DNA of 64,000 nucleotides from VXLM01 sp965242665 (GCA_965242665.1 OZ251484.1:1922001-1986000), one strand, 5' to 3'. Positions 49,944-59,303 are shown, counted from the first letter of the stretch. Numbers and translations are program-made. Notes: generated by a model from the sequence alone, not told the origin.

Positions 49944-50858
49944 CTACCCTAGCATCGTTTGTATGAGCGCCATGCGGACGAACAGAGAGTTCTCCGCTTG
50001 CCGGTAGTTTGCCAAACGGGGGTCGCTCACGAGGATGTCGAAGTCTCCGCTGCGCTGCATTGGATCGAGAATGATGCAGGAGGGTTTGAGTCTTGCCATG
50101 AGGTCGTCGTCGATCCGCAGGTTGAACGCTCCGCGTGACTTCAGGAGCTGCGCGTGCGCTACCGTTCGGGGGCCGTTCAAGTAGATCGCGTCGGCGTTGG
50201 GAAGGGAGTCCATGGAGCCGTTGAGGAAAGTGAGGCCGCGGGCCTCGCAGTCGGAAACTACATCGGGGTCTGCTTGACCGCTGAACGGCATCTGCGTAAC
50301 CGTTACGTCCTCGTACATAGTCAGTCCCTGCAGCAGGGCGCTCACGTTGCGGTGATCGAGACGCCCGACTACTGCTACGTGCGCCCCGTCGACTGCGCCG
50401 AGCTCGCGTTCGATGGTGTACAGGTCGGTGAGGGCCTGCGTAGGGTGGTCTTCTAGGCTTCCGCCGTTTATCAGAGAGAGGGACTGGGACTTTGCTTCTG
50501 CATCCGCGCGCTCGATCACTCCTCGATCGCTCGAGCGGAGTACTACCATGTCCATGTGCATCGCCGCCAAGTTTGCTATGATGTTCTCGATGTAGTCCGG
50601 CGTCGTCACGGGGAAGAATTGAGAAGCGTCTTCGGTAAAGTACACCGTCCCACCGAGCAGCCCCATGGCGCGCTCGAACGAGATGCGGGTCAAGAAGCTC
50701 GGTTCGTAGAACAGGAGGTAGAGGGATCGCCGTCGCTGCGGCAGGGCGCCTTTGCTCGTCTCTTGAAGGGATTGGGCCAAGGGAAAGAGTTCCGACTCTA
50801 CCCAACTCCTATCCAGCTGCTGTGTTCGTGTAAGGCGCTGCAATCGTTCCATCGACAA
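49944..50858 (-). CDS. Aspartate/ornithine carbamoyltransferase-like protein, divergent active site
   Basis: 304 residues, one ATCase/OTCase fold. The carbamoyl-phosphate motif is FYEPSFLTRISFE, whereas the family consensus is EPSTRTRxSFE: the usual S-T-R-T-R is S-F-L-T-R, losing one arginine. The second motif is SLEDHPTQALTDL, normal. The third, usually HPLPR, is LDPMQRSGDFD. It may be a specialised transcarbamylase (YgeW or UTC-like) or inactive. Upstream leader of 218 bases to malate synthase shows no gene. Divergent from VanZ. Confidence 0.65.
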   Translation of the reverse strand: MSMERLQRLTRTQQLDRSWVESELFPLAQSLQETSKGALPQRRRSLYLLFYEPSFLTRISFERAMGLLGGTVYFTEDASQFFPVTTPDYIENIIANLAAMHMDMVVLRSSDRGVIERADAEAKSQSLSLINGGSLEDHPTQALTDLYTIERELGAVDGAHVAVVGRLDHRNVSALLQGLTMYEDVTVTQMPFSGQADPDVVSDCEARGLTFLNGSMDSLPNADAIYLNGPRTVAHAQLLKSRGAFNLRIDDDLMARLKPSCIILDPMQRSGDFDILVSDPRLANYRQAENSLFVRMALIQTMLG

Positions 50859-50944
50859 GGTCCTTCCTTCGAGAGATTGCTACAAGCCTACCACATGACT
50901 GCGCGAGCGGCGCGCAGCCGATCCGCTGCAGGGGAGAATCGAAA

Positions 50945-51445
50945 CTGAACATCCACAGTCTGGGATGGGCCGGGCGTTTCGTCATCTATTGGTGTCCGTT
51001 GCTTGCGTGGATGGTCGTCATCTTCATTGGGTCGAGCGGCGGCGCAGACATTCGGGATCCAGAAGCAACTACGGGAATCCTCGCTCCGATAATTCAGCTG
51101 GCCCTCGAACGCGCCGCAGAGTCCTCATCGCCGCAAGTCTGGCCGGATATTACCCATCTTGCCGAGTTTGCAGTCCTGGCGGTATTTGCCTACTGGGGGA
51201 TGCGAACGGTCGATGGTCTCTCATCCTGGTCGCTGCGGGCCGCTGTATTCGCGTTCACGGTTCTGTATGCCATTTCCGATGAGGTGCATCAGGCGTTCGT
51301 CCCCGACCGGATATCGAGCGTCGAGGACATTCTGCTCGACGCTGTTGGCGGAGCCGTGGGGCTGGGAATCGCCGAGTCGGTTTCTTTGGGGAGCCGTTTC
51401 ATCATGCGCCGCCGAGAACATGAGAGCGCACGAGACGCCCGATAA
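50945..51445 (+). CDS. VanZ-like membrane protein
   Basis: About 166 residues if translation begins at a CTG (50945), eight bases after GGGGAG; the nearest standard in-frame start is a TTG at 50999 (148 residues). The CTG start restores an upstream segment GWAGRFVIYWCPLLAWMVV that fits the first VanZ helix. Four membrane helices and the VanZ signature FAVLAVFAYW ... DEVHQAFVPDRISSVEDILLDAVGG. VanZ proteins contribute to teicoplanin resistance or are of unknown function. Overlaps the next gene by 26 bases. Start choice is uncertain. Confidence 0.7.
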   Translation: MNIHSLGWAGRFVIYWCPLLAWMVVIFIGSSGGADIRDPEATTGILAPIIQLALERAAESSSPQVWPDITHLAEFAVLAVFAYWGMRTVDGLSSWSLRAAVFAFTVLYAISDEVHQAFVPDRISSVEDILLDAVGGAVGLGIAESVSLGSRFIMRRREHESARDAR

Positions 51446-52226
51446 CCTCATCGAGTTGTTGAATGGGGTGATCCGGTCCGCGGCGCGGACTGCGTTCTTC
51501 TCGCCTATCCTCGGAGGCGTGTCGTCGATTTCCACGGTCGAGGAGTTTCGCGCCATCTCCGCGACTCCCTTGTCCATCTTCCGTGCGCGGCCGATGAGGG
51601 ACACCCTGTCGGAGCCGCGCGCGGTCGATTGGATCGTGGGAGCTAGCGGCGGGCAGTCTCCTGCACTCGCTGCGATTGCGGAGAGCGCGGAGGAGGGTTC
51701 GATACGGTACGACCTTCTTGCGGACGCGGTCAAGGAGTGCGTCGCCCTCAATCACTCGACCGTCTGCGCGGTCGTTTCGACCGCGGCCCGTCGATACTTC
51801 GCGTCCGAGGTCGCTACGATTCTGATCGCCGCGGGAGCGCAGGCGCACGTCTTCACTGATCCGTGGACGCTGCGCGCCTACGAGCGGCTTGAACTGCTGG
51901 AGCCGACAGTCGCGGTCGTCTTGTCGCCCGGGGTTGTGCAAGAGCGGATCCCCGCCTCGGTGGAACTGATAGTTTCCTTCAACCGCGAGTGCAGATTGGG
52001 TCGGTTTCCTCAGATGGATGTCTACCATGTCGACGGATTGGGGTTCCTCGGTCAGTCCGTCGACATGCGAACGTATTCCCTCAACGGCGACGTCTACTAT
52101 TTCGAGCGGTCCGTTGGTGGCAACCTCATCGTTACGCCGCTTCATGCGCGCGTCCAACCTGCGTTGCGGATCATGACGGAGGATAGAGTCGAGTTCGAGG
52201 CGCTGGGCCGGATACGCTTCTTGTAG
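51420..52226 (+). CDS. Unassigned protein, possible adenylate-forming enzyme fragment
   Basis: 268 residues from the ATG at 51420. It contains WIVGASGGQSPALAAI, a Gly/Ser-rich turn like the phosphate loop of adenylating enzymes, and a C-terminal IVTPLHARVQPALRIMTEDRVEF that recalls the TxLxxxxxPlIRYrTGD end of PaaK-like CoA ligases. The usual ATP-grasp-like remainder is missing, so it may be a shortened or divergent member. Coupled to VanZ by overlap. I treat the similarity as weak. Confidence 0.4.
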   Translation: MRAHETPDNLIELLNGVIRSAARTAFFSPILGGVSSISTVEEFRAISATPLSIFRARPMRDTLSEPRAVDWIVGASGGQSPALAAIAESAEEGSIRYDLLADAVKECVALNHSTVCAVVSTAARRYFASEVATILIAAGAQAHVFTDPWTLRAYERLELLEPTVAVVLSPGVVQERIPASVELIVSFNRECRLGRFPQMDVYHVDGLGFLGQSVDMRTYSLNGDVYYFERSVGGNLIVTPLHARVQPALRIMTEDRVEFEALGRIRFL

Positions 52227-52272
52227 TCCGCCGTACTCCTGTGCGTCCAGCATTCGGCGCGGCAGCGCGCTG

Positions 52273-53490
52273 CTAGTGGAGTGAGGCGGCGAGTGCGGCG
52301 GCTCGCTCGTTGACTTGCCGTCCTTCGTGGAAGCGGTTGAGGCTGAATGGGCGTATCATGTCTGGCGTCTCGCCGGTGAAGACGAGCTCTGCCGTCAACT
52401 TGCCGGAGATTGGGGCCGCTTTGAACCCCCACGTTCCCCAGCCGCAGTTGAGGATGAACCCGTCGACGCCGTCCACCGGCCCGATGATCGGCGCATAGTC
52501 CGGCGTCATGTCGCAAGTGCCGGTCCACTGGCGCAGCACCTGTATGCCCCGGATCTGCGGGAGGAGGCGGATGGCGTTGGCGGCCAGCTCTTCCAACATG
52601 TGCAGCGTCGAAACGTGTGAGTAGGATGGGTAGTGATCCACCCCTCCGCCGATGACCAATTCTCCGCGGTCGGTCTGATAGACGTAGGTGTGGAACTCGC
52701 CGGATGATAGTATCATGTGCATGAACGGCTTCAGAGGTTCGGTGACGAACGCTTGAAGCGGGTATGTGAGGATGGGCACGTCAATATCCAGCATGTGCGC
52801 GATGGTCGACGTCCAGCTTGCGGTTGCGCTTACTACCGTCCCGGCGCTCACGCGGCCTTTGTTCGTCTCTACGCCGGTGACTCGTCCGTGTTCCCGCGTG
52901 ATTCCCGTCACCTCCGTGAATGGGTGCAGTTCTATGCCCAAGCGGGCGGCTGCGCGCGCGTAGCCCCAGACGACGCCGTCGTGCCTCGCCGCCCCTGCGG
53001 GCGGGTGGTACATCGCCCCGACGATGGGAAATGGCTTCCCTTCCCGTAGGTCGATCTGCGGCACCAGGTCCTTCACCTCGCTTGGCTCGATCATACGGCT
53101 GTCGACACCCATCAACCGGTTGTACTCTACCCTCTGCCGCAGCCAGAACAGCGTCGACTCGGTGTGGCCAATGTCGAGTCGTCCAGTCTGGCTGAAGAGC
53201 AGATTGAAGTTGAGCTCTGACGCGAGTTGTTCGTAGAGCTTGAGCCCCGCGTCCATGAAGGCGATGCCCTCTTTGGTGAGGTAATTGGAGCGGATGATTG
53301 CTGTGTTGCGTCCGCTGCCTCCGCCGCCCAGGTAGCTCTTGTCCAGCACCGCGACACGCTTCACGCCGAGCTTTGCGAGGTAGTAGGCCGTCGCCAGTCC
53401 ATTGATTCCCCCGCCGATGATGACGACGTCGTACTGAGATTGAAGCTCCGCTTTCTGCCAGAATTGCTCTTTCTTGAATATCTGAAGCAC
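52273..53490 (-). CDS. soxB: Sarcosine-oxidase beta-subunit-like FAD oxidoreductase
   Basis: 405 residues. N-terminal dinucleotide fold VVIIGGGINGLATAYYLAKLG, followed by the DKSYLGGGGSGRNTAIIRSNY segment characteristic of SoxB (covalent FMN/FAD region) and a C-terminal CGWGTWGFKAAPISGKLTAELV. It oxidises N-methyl groups (sarcosine or N-methyl-amino acids). Downstream of the soxG-like gene by 30 bases, the last gene of the operon. The operon order D-A-G-B differs from the usual B-D-A-G. Confidence 0.85.
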   Translation of the reverse strand: MLQIFKKEQFWQKAELQSQYDVVIIGGGINGLATAYYLAKLGVKRVAVLDKSYLGGGGSGRNTAIIRSNYLTKEGIAFMDAGLKLYEQLASELNFNLLFSQTGRLDIGHTESTLFWLRQRVEYNRLMGVDSRMIEPSEVKDLVPQIDLREGKPFPIVGAMYHPPAGAARHDGVVWGYARAAARLGIELHPFTEVTGITREHGRVTGVETNKGRVSAGTVVSATASWTSTIAHMLDIDVPILTYPLQAFVTEPLKPFMHMILSSGEFHTYVYQTDRGELVIGGGVDHYPSYSHVSTLHMLEELAANAIRLLPQIRGIQVLRQWTGTCDMTPDYAPIIGPVDGVDGFILNCGWGTWGFKAAPISGKLTAELVFTGETPDMIRPFSLNRFHEGRQVNERAAALAASLH

Positions 53491-53520
53491 CTTGGATTTA
53501 CTCCCTCTTGTCGATAGCCG

Positions 53521-54246
53521 TCATTCCCCGTCCTGGTCTCCGTGCGCGAGGTCGTCCCAAAAGTTTCCCATGGCTTCCATTCCGACTGGCGCCAAGCCGT
53601 GTGGCAACCCGTTATGGACGAGAGATTCCCACATGTGGTCTCCGTAATAGCGTCCGAAGAAGAGGTCGTAGGACAGGATACCCCCTATGTCCCTGCGGAC
53701 GATCGTGCAGTGTATGTCCGCCACCTTGCCTTGCGTGCAGGAAAGGTTGGGGAAGTACTCCGGTTCTAGGTCGAGTTGGTCGACGCTGTCGAGGACGTAA
53801 GCGGCGTTTGGCCCGATGACTCGCACGGCGGCGAGGTCGGACGTCACGTCGACCAGATGCGCGCAGCCCGGCAGGGTTATGCTTTCTGCTACGTTGGAAG
53901 AATGTCCCGCCTCCGTCACGATCAAGTATTCGTCCGACGCAAGCCGCGCGACGACCATTCCCTCCTTCTTGGAGGATGTGACGACGGCGAAGCCGCGCGG
54001 CGTCCCTCCGTAGCCCGGTATGGTCTTGCCCAAGTCCAACTCGACCAACTCTCCTTGCAGCCGGAGCTTGCCAAAGTGGCTGATGTCTACGAGTCCGGCC
54101 GTGAGCCTGATACATGCAAGCTCTTCGTCGACAGTCGAGTACCGTGAAGGGAGGAGCCAGCCGCCGCGGGTGACCATCTCTGCCTCCGCATGGAGGTGCT
54201 GGTAGTGCATCGGACTCATAGCAGTTGGTGGTTTGGTGAGTGTCAT
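53521..54246 (-). CDS. soxG: Sarcosine-oxidase gamma-subunit-like / aminomethyltransferase-related protein
   Basis: 241 residues. Folate-binding GcvT-like fold: STVDEELACIRLTAGLVDISHFGKLRL and VASDEYLIV-type strands. Position next to soxB identifies it as the gamma subunit. AGGA lies seven bases before the ATG at 54246, whose first bases overlap the DUF4276 stop as ATGA. It should transfer the C1 unit to tetrahydrofolate. Confidence 0.72.
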   Translation of the reverse strand: MTLTKPPTAMSPMHYQHLHAEAEMVTRGGWLLPSRYSTVDEELACIRLTAGLVDISHFGKLRLQGELVELDLGKTIPGYGGTPRGFAVVTSSKKEGMVVARLASDEYLIVTEAGHSSNVAESITLPGCAHLVDVTSDLAAVRVIGPNAAYVLDSVDQLDLEPEYFPNLSCTQGKVADIHCTIVRRDIGGILSYDLFFGRYYGDHMWESLVHNGLPHGLAPVGMEAMGNFWDDLAHGDQDGE

Positions 54247-54887
54247 AAGCTGTCCTGGGCTCTATCAGCGGTGCACGCGCTGTGCAGTTGAGCGAGAGCG
54301 TCGATGCACCTTGCGAGGCTAGGGGAGACATGGGCGGCCAGACCAGGCCGCCAACGGGCTTCTCTTCCTGCGCTGACGAACTCTATCATGCGAGCCGTGT
54401 ACGCTGGCCCCACGGAAGCGCCGCTTCCTTGCCTGGGTACCATATCCTCTCGAATCGCGCTTCGCCGCGATGCCCGTGCCAGGGTGATGATCGTCTGCTT
54501 TGGGTCGTCGAGGTTATCGACTGCGCTCGGCACTTTCCGTTCGGCGACGCCTAAGAACTGTGCGATGCTCGCCCGATCTGCAAGCAGCCAACTTTCGATC
54601 TCGCGGACGGCCACACGAAAGCACATGTGCCTGGACGGAGTCGGGAGCCAGTGAGCGCGGAGCGAGGGCGCACACTCAAATTCATCATCGAGGTCGACGA
54701 GGACAACCCAAGGCGAGAATCGCGCGGCCTGGTTGTACTTCCCTATTTTCCCTCTCAAGTCTGGCTTCCCTTTCTTGCCGTATACGCGGTCGACGCGGAT
54801 ACCGGTGTACTCGCCCAGCCTTCGTAAGACGACCTCGTCGAGGACTCCTTCCACAGCTCCTTGCGTGTACAACGACGCCGCGCTCAA
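54243..54887 (-). CDS. DUF4276-family protein (probable effector of the ATPase pair)
   Basis: 214 residues from a TTG at 54887. The segment WVVLVDLDDEFECAP, followed by FRVAVREIESWLLADRASIAQFL, is typical of DUF4276, a TOPRIM-like family often found next to AAA ATPases in defence loci. The acidic VDLDD may be the metal site. It starts two bases after the ATPase stop and ends in a 4-base overlap with soxG. A nuclease role is inferred from family context, not from the sequence. Confidence 0.7.
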   Translation of the reverse strand: MSAASLYTQGAVEGVLDEVVLRRLGEYTGIRVDRVYGKKGKPDLRGKIGKYNQAARFSPWVVLVDLDDEFECAPSLRAHWLPTPSRHMCFRVAVREIESWLLADRASIAQFLGVAERKVPSAVDNLDDPKQTIITLARASRRSAIREDMVPRQGSGASVGPAYTARMIEFVSAGREARWRPGLAAHVSPSLARCIDALAQLHSACTADRAQDSL

Positions 54888-54889
54888 GG

Positions 54890-56065
54890 CTATCTATCCG
54901 GAAACATCGCCAGTTGCTCTGCAAGCGGTGGCCGAGTCTCTGGAATCACCACGTCAGCCATGGAGAGCCCTTCTGAGAGCAACATCTTGATTTCGGCTGC
55001 TGCCCCCACCGGACGCACGGCTGTTCCCTCTCTGGATGGCTTCAAGAGCAGCGTCTCATCGCTGCCAAGCCCGTTGTCCCGCAATAGGTCTGCCGAGTGG
55101 GTGCTCATGATAACCTGACGGCCTCCTCCACGTTGTACCCGTGCGATCAATTGGGGAATGTGGCACACGACATCTGGATGCAAGGATATCTCAGGCTCTT
55201 CCAACAGCAATGGTCCGTTGCCGTCTAGGACTGCCCACAAGAACCCGAGCAATCGAAGCGTACCGTCGGACAGATCCTGCTCGTCTTGCCATTTGCCCTT
55301 CGATCGCCAATGTTCGTATCGGCCTCGTAAGTGCGGCGTGCCGCGATTGTCCCGTTGAAGTTCCAGATCCTGAAGTTGCGGGACAGCTGCTTGCAGGGCG
55401 CTTGTAATGCGCCGAAGGCGGGATTTCAAGGTACGGGGCTGGGTCCCTGCAATATGCTCGAGAAAGTCGCCCCCGAATGGGTCGTTTCGTCGACCGACCG
55501 ATCGGTCGGGGTCACGCACGAGTTGCGGGACGATGTGCCGGTATCGTACCGAGCCGAGGAACTCGACGAGGTCTCTGAACTCTTTGTTTACGTTGACTTG
55601 TTCGAGGTAAGTCTGAGTCATTCGTTCAGGATCGTGGGCATCCTCGTCATTAGGCCTCTTAATGAGCCAACTCCCGTTATGCTGGACAGCCTCCCTCTTG
55701 ATGATGGGACGCCGGTTGTTGTCCTGAGTAAACTCTACTTGATACTCCCACAGAGACTCGTTTTCGTCGTCGCCGATGGTCACGCGAACCCAAATGCTTG
55801 GGTTTCGACGCGCTGCCAATGCACGAATTCCGGAAACTCCCCCACGCTTCAGAACTGCTTCCTGGAACCCTCCACCAAGGCCCGCTATGTCCGAGAGGAA
55901 GCGGAAGACGTCCAGAAAGTTGGACTTGCCGGACGCATTGGGGCCCACGAGGAACGTCCGCCGCTGGAGTTTCACATCGACGTCTACGAAGTTGCGCCAG
56001 TTTTCCAGCGATAGGCCGGTAAACCGGTAGGATCTTCGTCTGTCCCGACTCCTGCGGCGATCCAT
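54890..56065 (-). CDS. AAA/ABC-type ATPase of OLD/Rlo class
   Basis: 391 residues from the ATG at 56065, with GGGAGGTGAAGAG upstream. SMC-like ATPase: GPNASGKSN Walker A (41-49) at the N-terminus, a long insert (about 60-270), then DLSDGTLRLLGFLWAVLDGNGPLLLEEPE with the ABC signature LSDGT and Walker B, and MSTHSADLL with the switch histidine. Such ATPases pair with TOPRIM or DUF4276 effectors in anti-phage modules. 41 bases separate it from the soxA stop. The pair is embedded between soxA and soxG in the same orientation. Confidence 0.85.
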   Translation of the reverse strand: MDRRRSRDRRRSYRFTGLSLENWRNFVDVDVKLQRRTFLVGPNASGKSNFLDVFRFLSDIAGLGGGFQEAVLKRGGVSGIRALAARRNPSIWVRVTIGDDENESLWEYQVEFTQDNNRRPIIKREAVQHNGSWLIKRPNDEDAHDPERMTQTYLEQVNVNKEFRDLVEFLGSVRYRHIVPQLVRDPDRSVGRRNDPFGGDFLEHIAGTQPRTLKSRLRRITSALQAAVPQLQDLELQRDNRGTPHLRGRYEHWRSKGKWQDEQDLSDGTLRLLGFLWAVLDGNGPLLLEEPEISLHPDVVCHIPQLIARVQRGGGRQVIMSTHSADLLRDNGLGSDETLLLKPSREGTAVRPVGAAAEIKMLLSEGLSMADVVIPETRPPLAEQLAMFPDR

Positions 56066-56106
56066 CTTCTCTTCACCTCCCGTTCATAACCTCAGTGCGC
56101 ATCGTA

Positions 56107-59028
56107 TCACGCCCGTATCTTCTCGCCGTCGGGGTCGTAGACGGGGCGGAGCGTAACCGCGGCGTTGTGTGCGCGACCTTCGCTCCAAATACGGATGGAC
56201 TCCCCTTCGGCGGCGTATTCGGTGGGGACGCGAACGAGTCCAAACCCCTTGTGTATGGTGGGGCTGAGGCGGGAGCTGGTAACGCAGCCGATGGGCCAGT
56301 CGTTGTCGTCCACGACTGCGTCTCCGTCGTGCGGCACTGCGTCGTCCTGCATGACGAATCCGACGAGTCGGTCGCGAGACCCGCGTTCGGACGCGATGCG
56401 GAGGCCTCCCGCCCCGACGAATTCGCCTCTGTCGAACTTGACTGCCCAATCGGCTCCGATGTCGAACGGGGTCGTGAGAACGTCTGTATCTTGGCTGGGG
56501 ATGATGTGCATCTTCTCGAGCCGGAGGATGCGTTGCGCTTCGAGGCCGAACGGACTGATGTCGAACTCGGCCCCTGCTTCGAGCAGGGCGTCCCACATGT
56601 GTTCTCCGTACTGCGCGGGGCAGTGTACTTCCCACCCGAGTTCTCCGACGAACCCCACCTTCAACAACATCGAGGGCACGCCCGCTACGTCTCCTTCTCG
56701 AACGGTCATATATCGGAACTTTTGTGGGGTCAGGTCGATATCGGTTAGCTTCGAGAGGGTGTCGCGTGCGTTGGGCCCTGCAAGGTTGATGACTGAGTAT
56801 CCGGATGTGATGTTGGTAATGTGCGCGCACATTTCCCGGTCGGCCATCCACCACTTGAACCACTGCTCGACCATCTCCACGTTGGATGTGGCCGTGGTGA
56901 TGTAGTAGCGGTTCTTTGAGAGGCGTGCTACCGTGCCGTCGTCCATGATCGTGCCGTTGTCGGCCGTTAGGATGCCGTACCGAACGCGGCCGGGCCGTAG
57001 GTCGGAGAAGCGGCGGGTATACACGAAGTCCAGGATCTCCCCTGCGTCGCCGCCCTGAATGTCGATCTTGCCGAGTGTTCCGATGTCGATGATGCCCACG
57101 CGCTGCCGCACCGCCGCGGCCTCTGCTTGCGGGTCTCCGTAGCTGTACGGGCGCTGCCATCCCGCAGTCTCTACGATAGATGCGTTCGCCTGCACGTGCC
57201 GATGGTGGATCGGCGTTCGCTTGAACGGCAGGTACATGGGTCCGGCCAGCTCTTCCAGCGTCAGCGGTCGCACAGGCGGGCGTGTGGTCGTCGACCCCAC
57301 CTCCTGCAGGGATCTGCCGGTCTCTTTCGACAAGACCTCCGCGAAGCGCTTGTGGCACATCTTGCCTTGGCACGGCCCCATTGTGGCGGTGCTGTACCGC
57401 TTGAGCATCTGCACGTCCTCAAAGCCCTCGCTCACGCCGCGCCCGATGTCCTTGACCAGGATGTCCTCGCAGAAGCAGACGAACTGGCGCGGTCCGGAGG
57501 CCGGGTCGATGGGCGCAGCTGCTGACTGTACGCGCTTTCGGTAGCGAGCCGTTTCCTCGGCGAGGGAGCGTTCGAGTGCTGACAAGCGGCTCTCGTCCTC
57601 CAGTGAGCCGAGTGACCGGGCTGCCGTGAGCCCTGCCGCCTTGCCTTGCAGCGCCGAAATTGCGGGGTCGTAGATGCCTGTCACCCTCCCCGCCGCTTGG
57701 ACTGATTCGGAGAGGCGAACCGGCACGTATTCGTCCAGCTCTGTAGAGTGGGCAAAGCCAGTGTCGACTTGATGGAGCGGAGTAGTCGACGGATGGAACC
57801 CTCCGCTCATGGCGATGATGTCGCAGTCGAATTGGCGTTCGTTCCTGGTGACCTCGCCGTCTCGTCCAATCTCTGCGACGATGCCGCCGATGACTGTGCG
57901 TGTGCCCTCGGCCCTTGCAATCGCGTAGTTCGGCAGGATCAACACGCCGTTTGCACGCAGGGCGGCTGCAGGCTCCAGATCGCGTCGGAACTCCGGACGC
58001 GTATCGGCGATTGCCGCGATGCGCATTCCCGCCCCTAGCATGTCGAGTGCAGCGTAGTATGCCTCGTCGTTGGTCGTTGCGACGAGCGCGGTATTGCCGG
58101 GCTTTACTGCGTAGAGGTTCACCAGACGGCGGGCGGCAGTGCTGAGCATGACTCCGGATAGGTCGTTGCGTTCGAACGTTAGCGGCACCTCCTGGGTGCC
58201 GGCTGCGATTATCACCTCTTGCGCGCGAAGGTGAAGGAGCCTGCCGCGCCTAATGTCGCGCACGCGGATACCGAGCAAGTCCCCTTCGTACAGGCCGAAC
58301 ACCGTGGCGTCGGATATAACCTCGATGCGCTTTTCGCTGCGGATCTGCTCGACGAGCGACTCTGCATCTTCGCCCTGTGGTTCGCGCGGTGTGCCGTGGT
58401 GCAGCGATCTGCCCAGGTTGGGCTGGTCGTCGATCAGCGTGACGCGCGCGCCGGCGCGCGCCGCTTCCAGCGCCGCGTTCATTCCTGCGATGCCCCCGCC
58501 GATGACTGCGACGCCCGTGTGGGTGTATAGATGCAGGTTGGTGCTCCGGTGCTTGGCGGAGGAGTCGACGGTTCCAAGCCCTGCCATGCGTCGAATGATC
58601 GAAGAAGAGAGGTTCCACAGCAGCCGGGGTCGGTAGAGCCCCTTGTAGTAGAATCCGATGGGCAGGGCCCAGCGGAAGCGGTCGATGATGGAGAGGAGGT
58701 CGCGTTCGAGGCCCGGCCATGCGTTTTGCCCTTTCACCCGCATTCCCTCTTCGACGCGCTGCACGCACGCGCGGATGTTCGGGATGCCGTCCACCGTCAT
58801 AAGGCAGTTCGGGCAGTTGCCGGTGACGCACATCAGGCCGCGCGCGCGGTGGAACTTGAAGCTGCGGGAGAAGATGCGGACACCCGATGCGTACAGGGCG
58901 GAGCCGAGGGTGTCGCCCGCGTATGCCTGTATCGGCCTTCCGTTGAATTCGAACTCTATCGTCTTCGAGCGGTCGATCAGCTCGTTCGGGCGAGGGTCGA
59001 GCCGCGATGGGTGTTGGATGCTTGCCAT
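56107..59028 (-). CDS. soxA: Sarcosine-oxidase alpha-subunit-like protein
   Basis: 973 residues from the ATG at 59028. N-terminal ferredoxin-like domain with four cysteines CVTGNCPNCL ... RAC, suggesting a 2Fe-2S centre. Then a pyridine-nucleotide-type FAD domain (GVAVIGGGIAGMNAAL), a CFCE ... GPCQGKMC bacterioferredoxin-like segment, and a C-terminal GcvT-like domain (YGILTADNGTIMDD, GLEAQRILRLEK). This is the four-domain SoxA architecture. The 2Fe-2S cysteines suggest electron transfer to a chain instead of direct oxygen reduction, as in N-methylglutamate dehydrogenase. Stop of soxD overlaps this ATG as TAATG. Confidence 0.88.
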   Translation of the reverse strand: MASIQHPSRLDPRPNELIDRSKTIEFEFNGRPIQAYAGDTLGSALYASGVRIFSRSFKFHRARGLMCVTGNCPNCLMTVDGIPNIRACVQRVEEGMRVKGQNAWPGLERDLLSIIDRFRWALPIGFYYKGLYRPRLLWNLSSSIIRRMAGLGTVDSSAKHRSTNLHLYTHTGVAVIGGGIAGMNAALEAARAGARVTLIDDQPNLGRSLHHGTPREPQGEDAESLVEQIRSEKRIEVISDATVFGLYEGDLLGIRVRDIRRGRLLHLRAQEVIIAAGTQEVPLTFERNDLSGVMLSTAARRLVNLYAVKPGNTALVATTNDEAYYAALDMLGAGMRIAAIADTRPEFRRDLEPAAALRANGVLILPNYAIARAEGTRTVIGGIVAEIGRDGEVTRNERQFDCDIIAMSGGFHPSTTPLHQVDTGFAHSTELDEYVPVRLSESVQAAGRVTGIYDPAISALQGKAAGLTAARSLGSLEDESRLSALERSLAEETARYRKRVQSAAAPIDPASGPRQFVCFCEDILVKDIGRGVSEGFEDVQMLKRYSTATMGPCQGKMCHKRFAEVLSKETGRSLQEVGSTTTRPPVRPLTLEELAGPMYLPFKRTPIHHRHVQANASIVETAGWQRPYSYGDPQAEAAAVRQRVGIIDIGTLGKIDIQGGDAGEILDFVYTRRFSDLRPGRVRYGILTADNGTIMDDGTVARLSKNRYYITTATSNVEMVEQWFKWWMADREMCAHITNITSGYSVINLAGPNARDTLSKLTDIDLTPQKFRYMTVREGDVAGVPSMLLKVGFVGELGWEVHCPAQYGEHMWDALLEAGAEFDISPFGLEAQRILRLEKMHIIPSQDTDVLTTPFDIGADWAVKFDRGEFVGAGGLRIASERGSRDRLVGFVMQDDAVPHDGDAVVDDNDWPIGCVTSSRLSPTIHKGFGLVRVPTEYAAEGESIRIWSEGRAHNAAVTLRPVYDPDGEKIRA

Positions 59029-59303
59029 TACTGATGAGGCTTCTTTCGCGGCCACTCCGCCCGATTGACACGGTTGGTGCGTGTGTCCCGGCGGGCGATG
59101 AACCACTTGCGGCACCCATACGAATGATACCACCACTCGTCGTTCTCGCCCGCTACGTTCTTGGTAAAGTAGAAGTACCTGATGAGGTCGTCGTCCGGGT
59201 CGTCCATCGAACGGCGCACCGACAAGGGAGACAGCTCCCCGCCGTGCCGAAATTCGTACACCTCGCGTTCACCGCAGTTCGGGCAGGGAATCAGAAAGGA
59301 CAT
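59028..59303 (-). CDS. soxD: Sarcosine-oxidase delta-subunit-like protein
   Basis: 91 residues. Small zinc protein: CPNCGEREVYEFRHGG at the start and WYHSYGCRKWFIARRDTRTN near the end, the SoxD pattern of zinc ligands. GGGGGAG precedes the ATG at 59303. First gene of the operon. It binds the alpha/beta interface and is structural. Confidence 0.92.
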   Translation of the reverse strand: MSFLIPCPNCGEREVYEFRHGGELSPLSVRRSMDDPDDDLIRYFYFTKNVAGENDEWWYHSYGCRKWFIARRDTRTNRVNRAEWPRKKPHQ

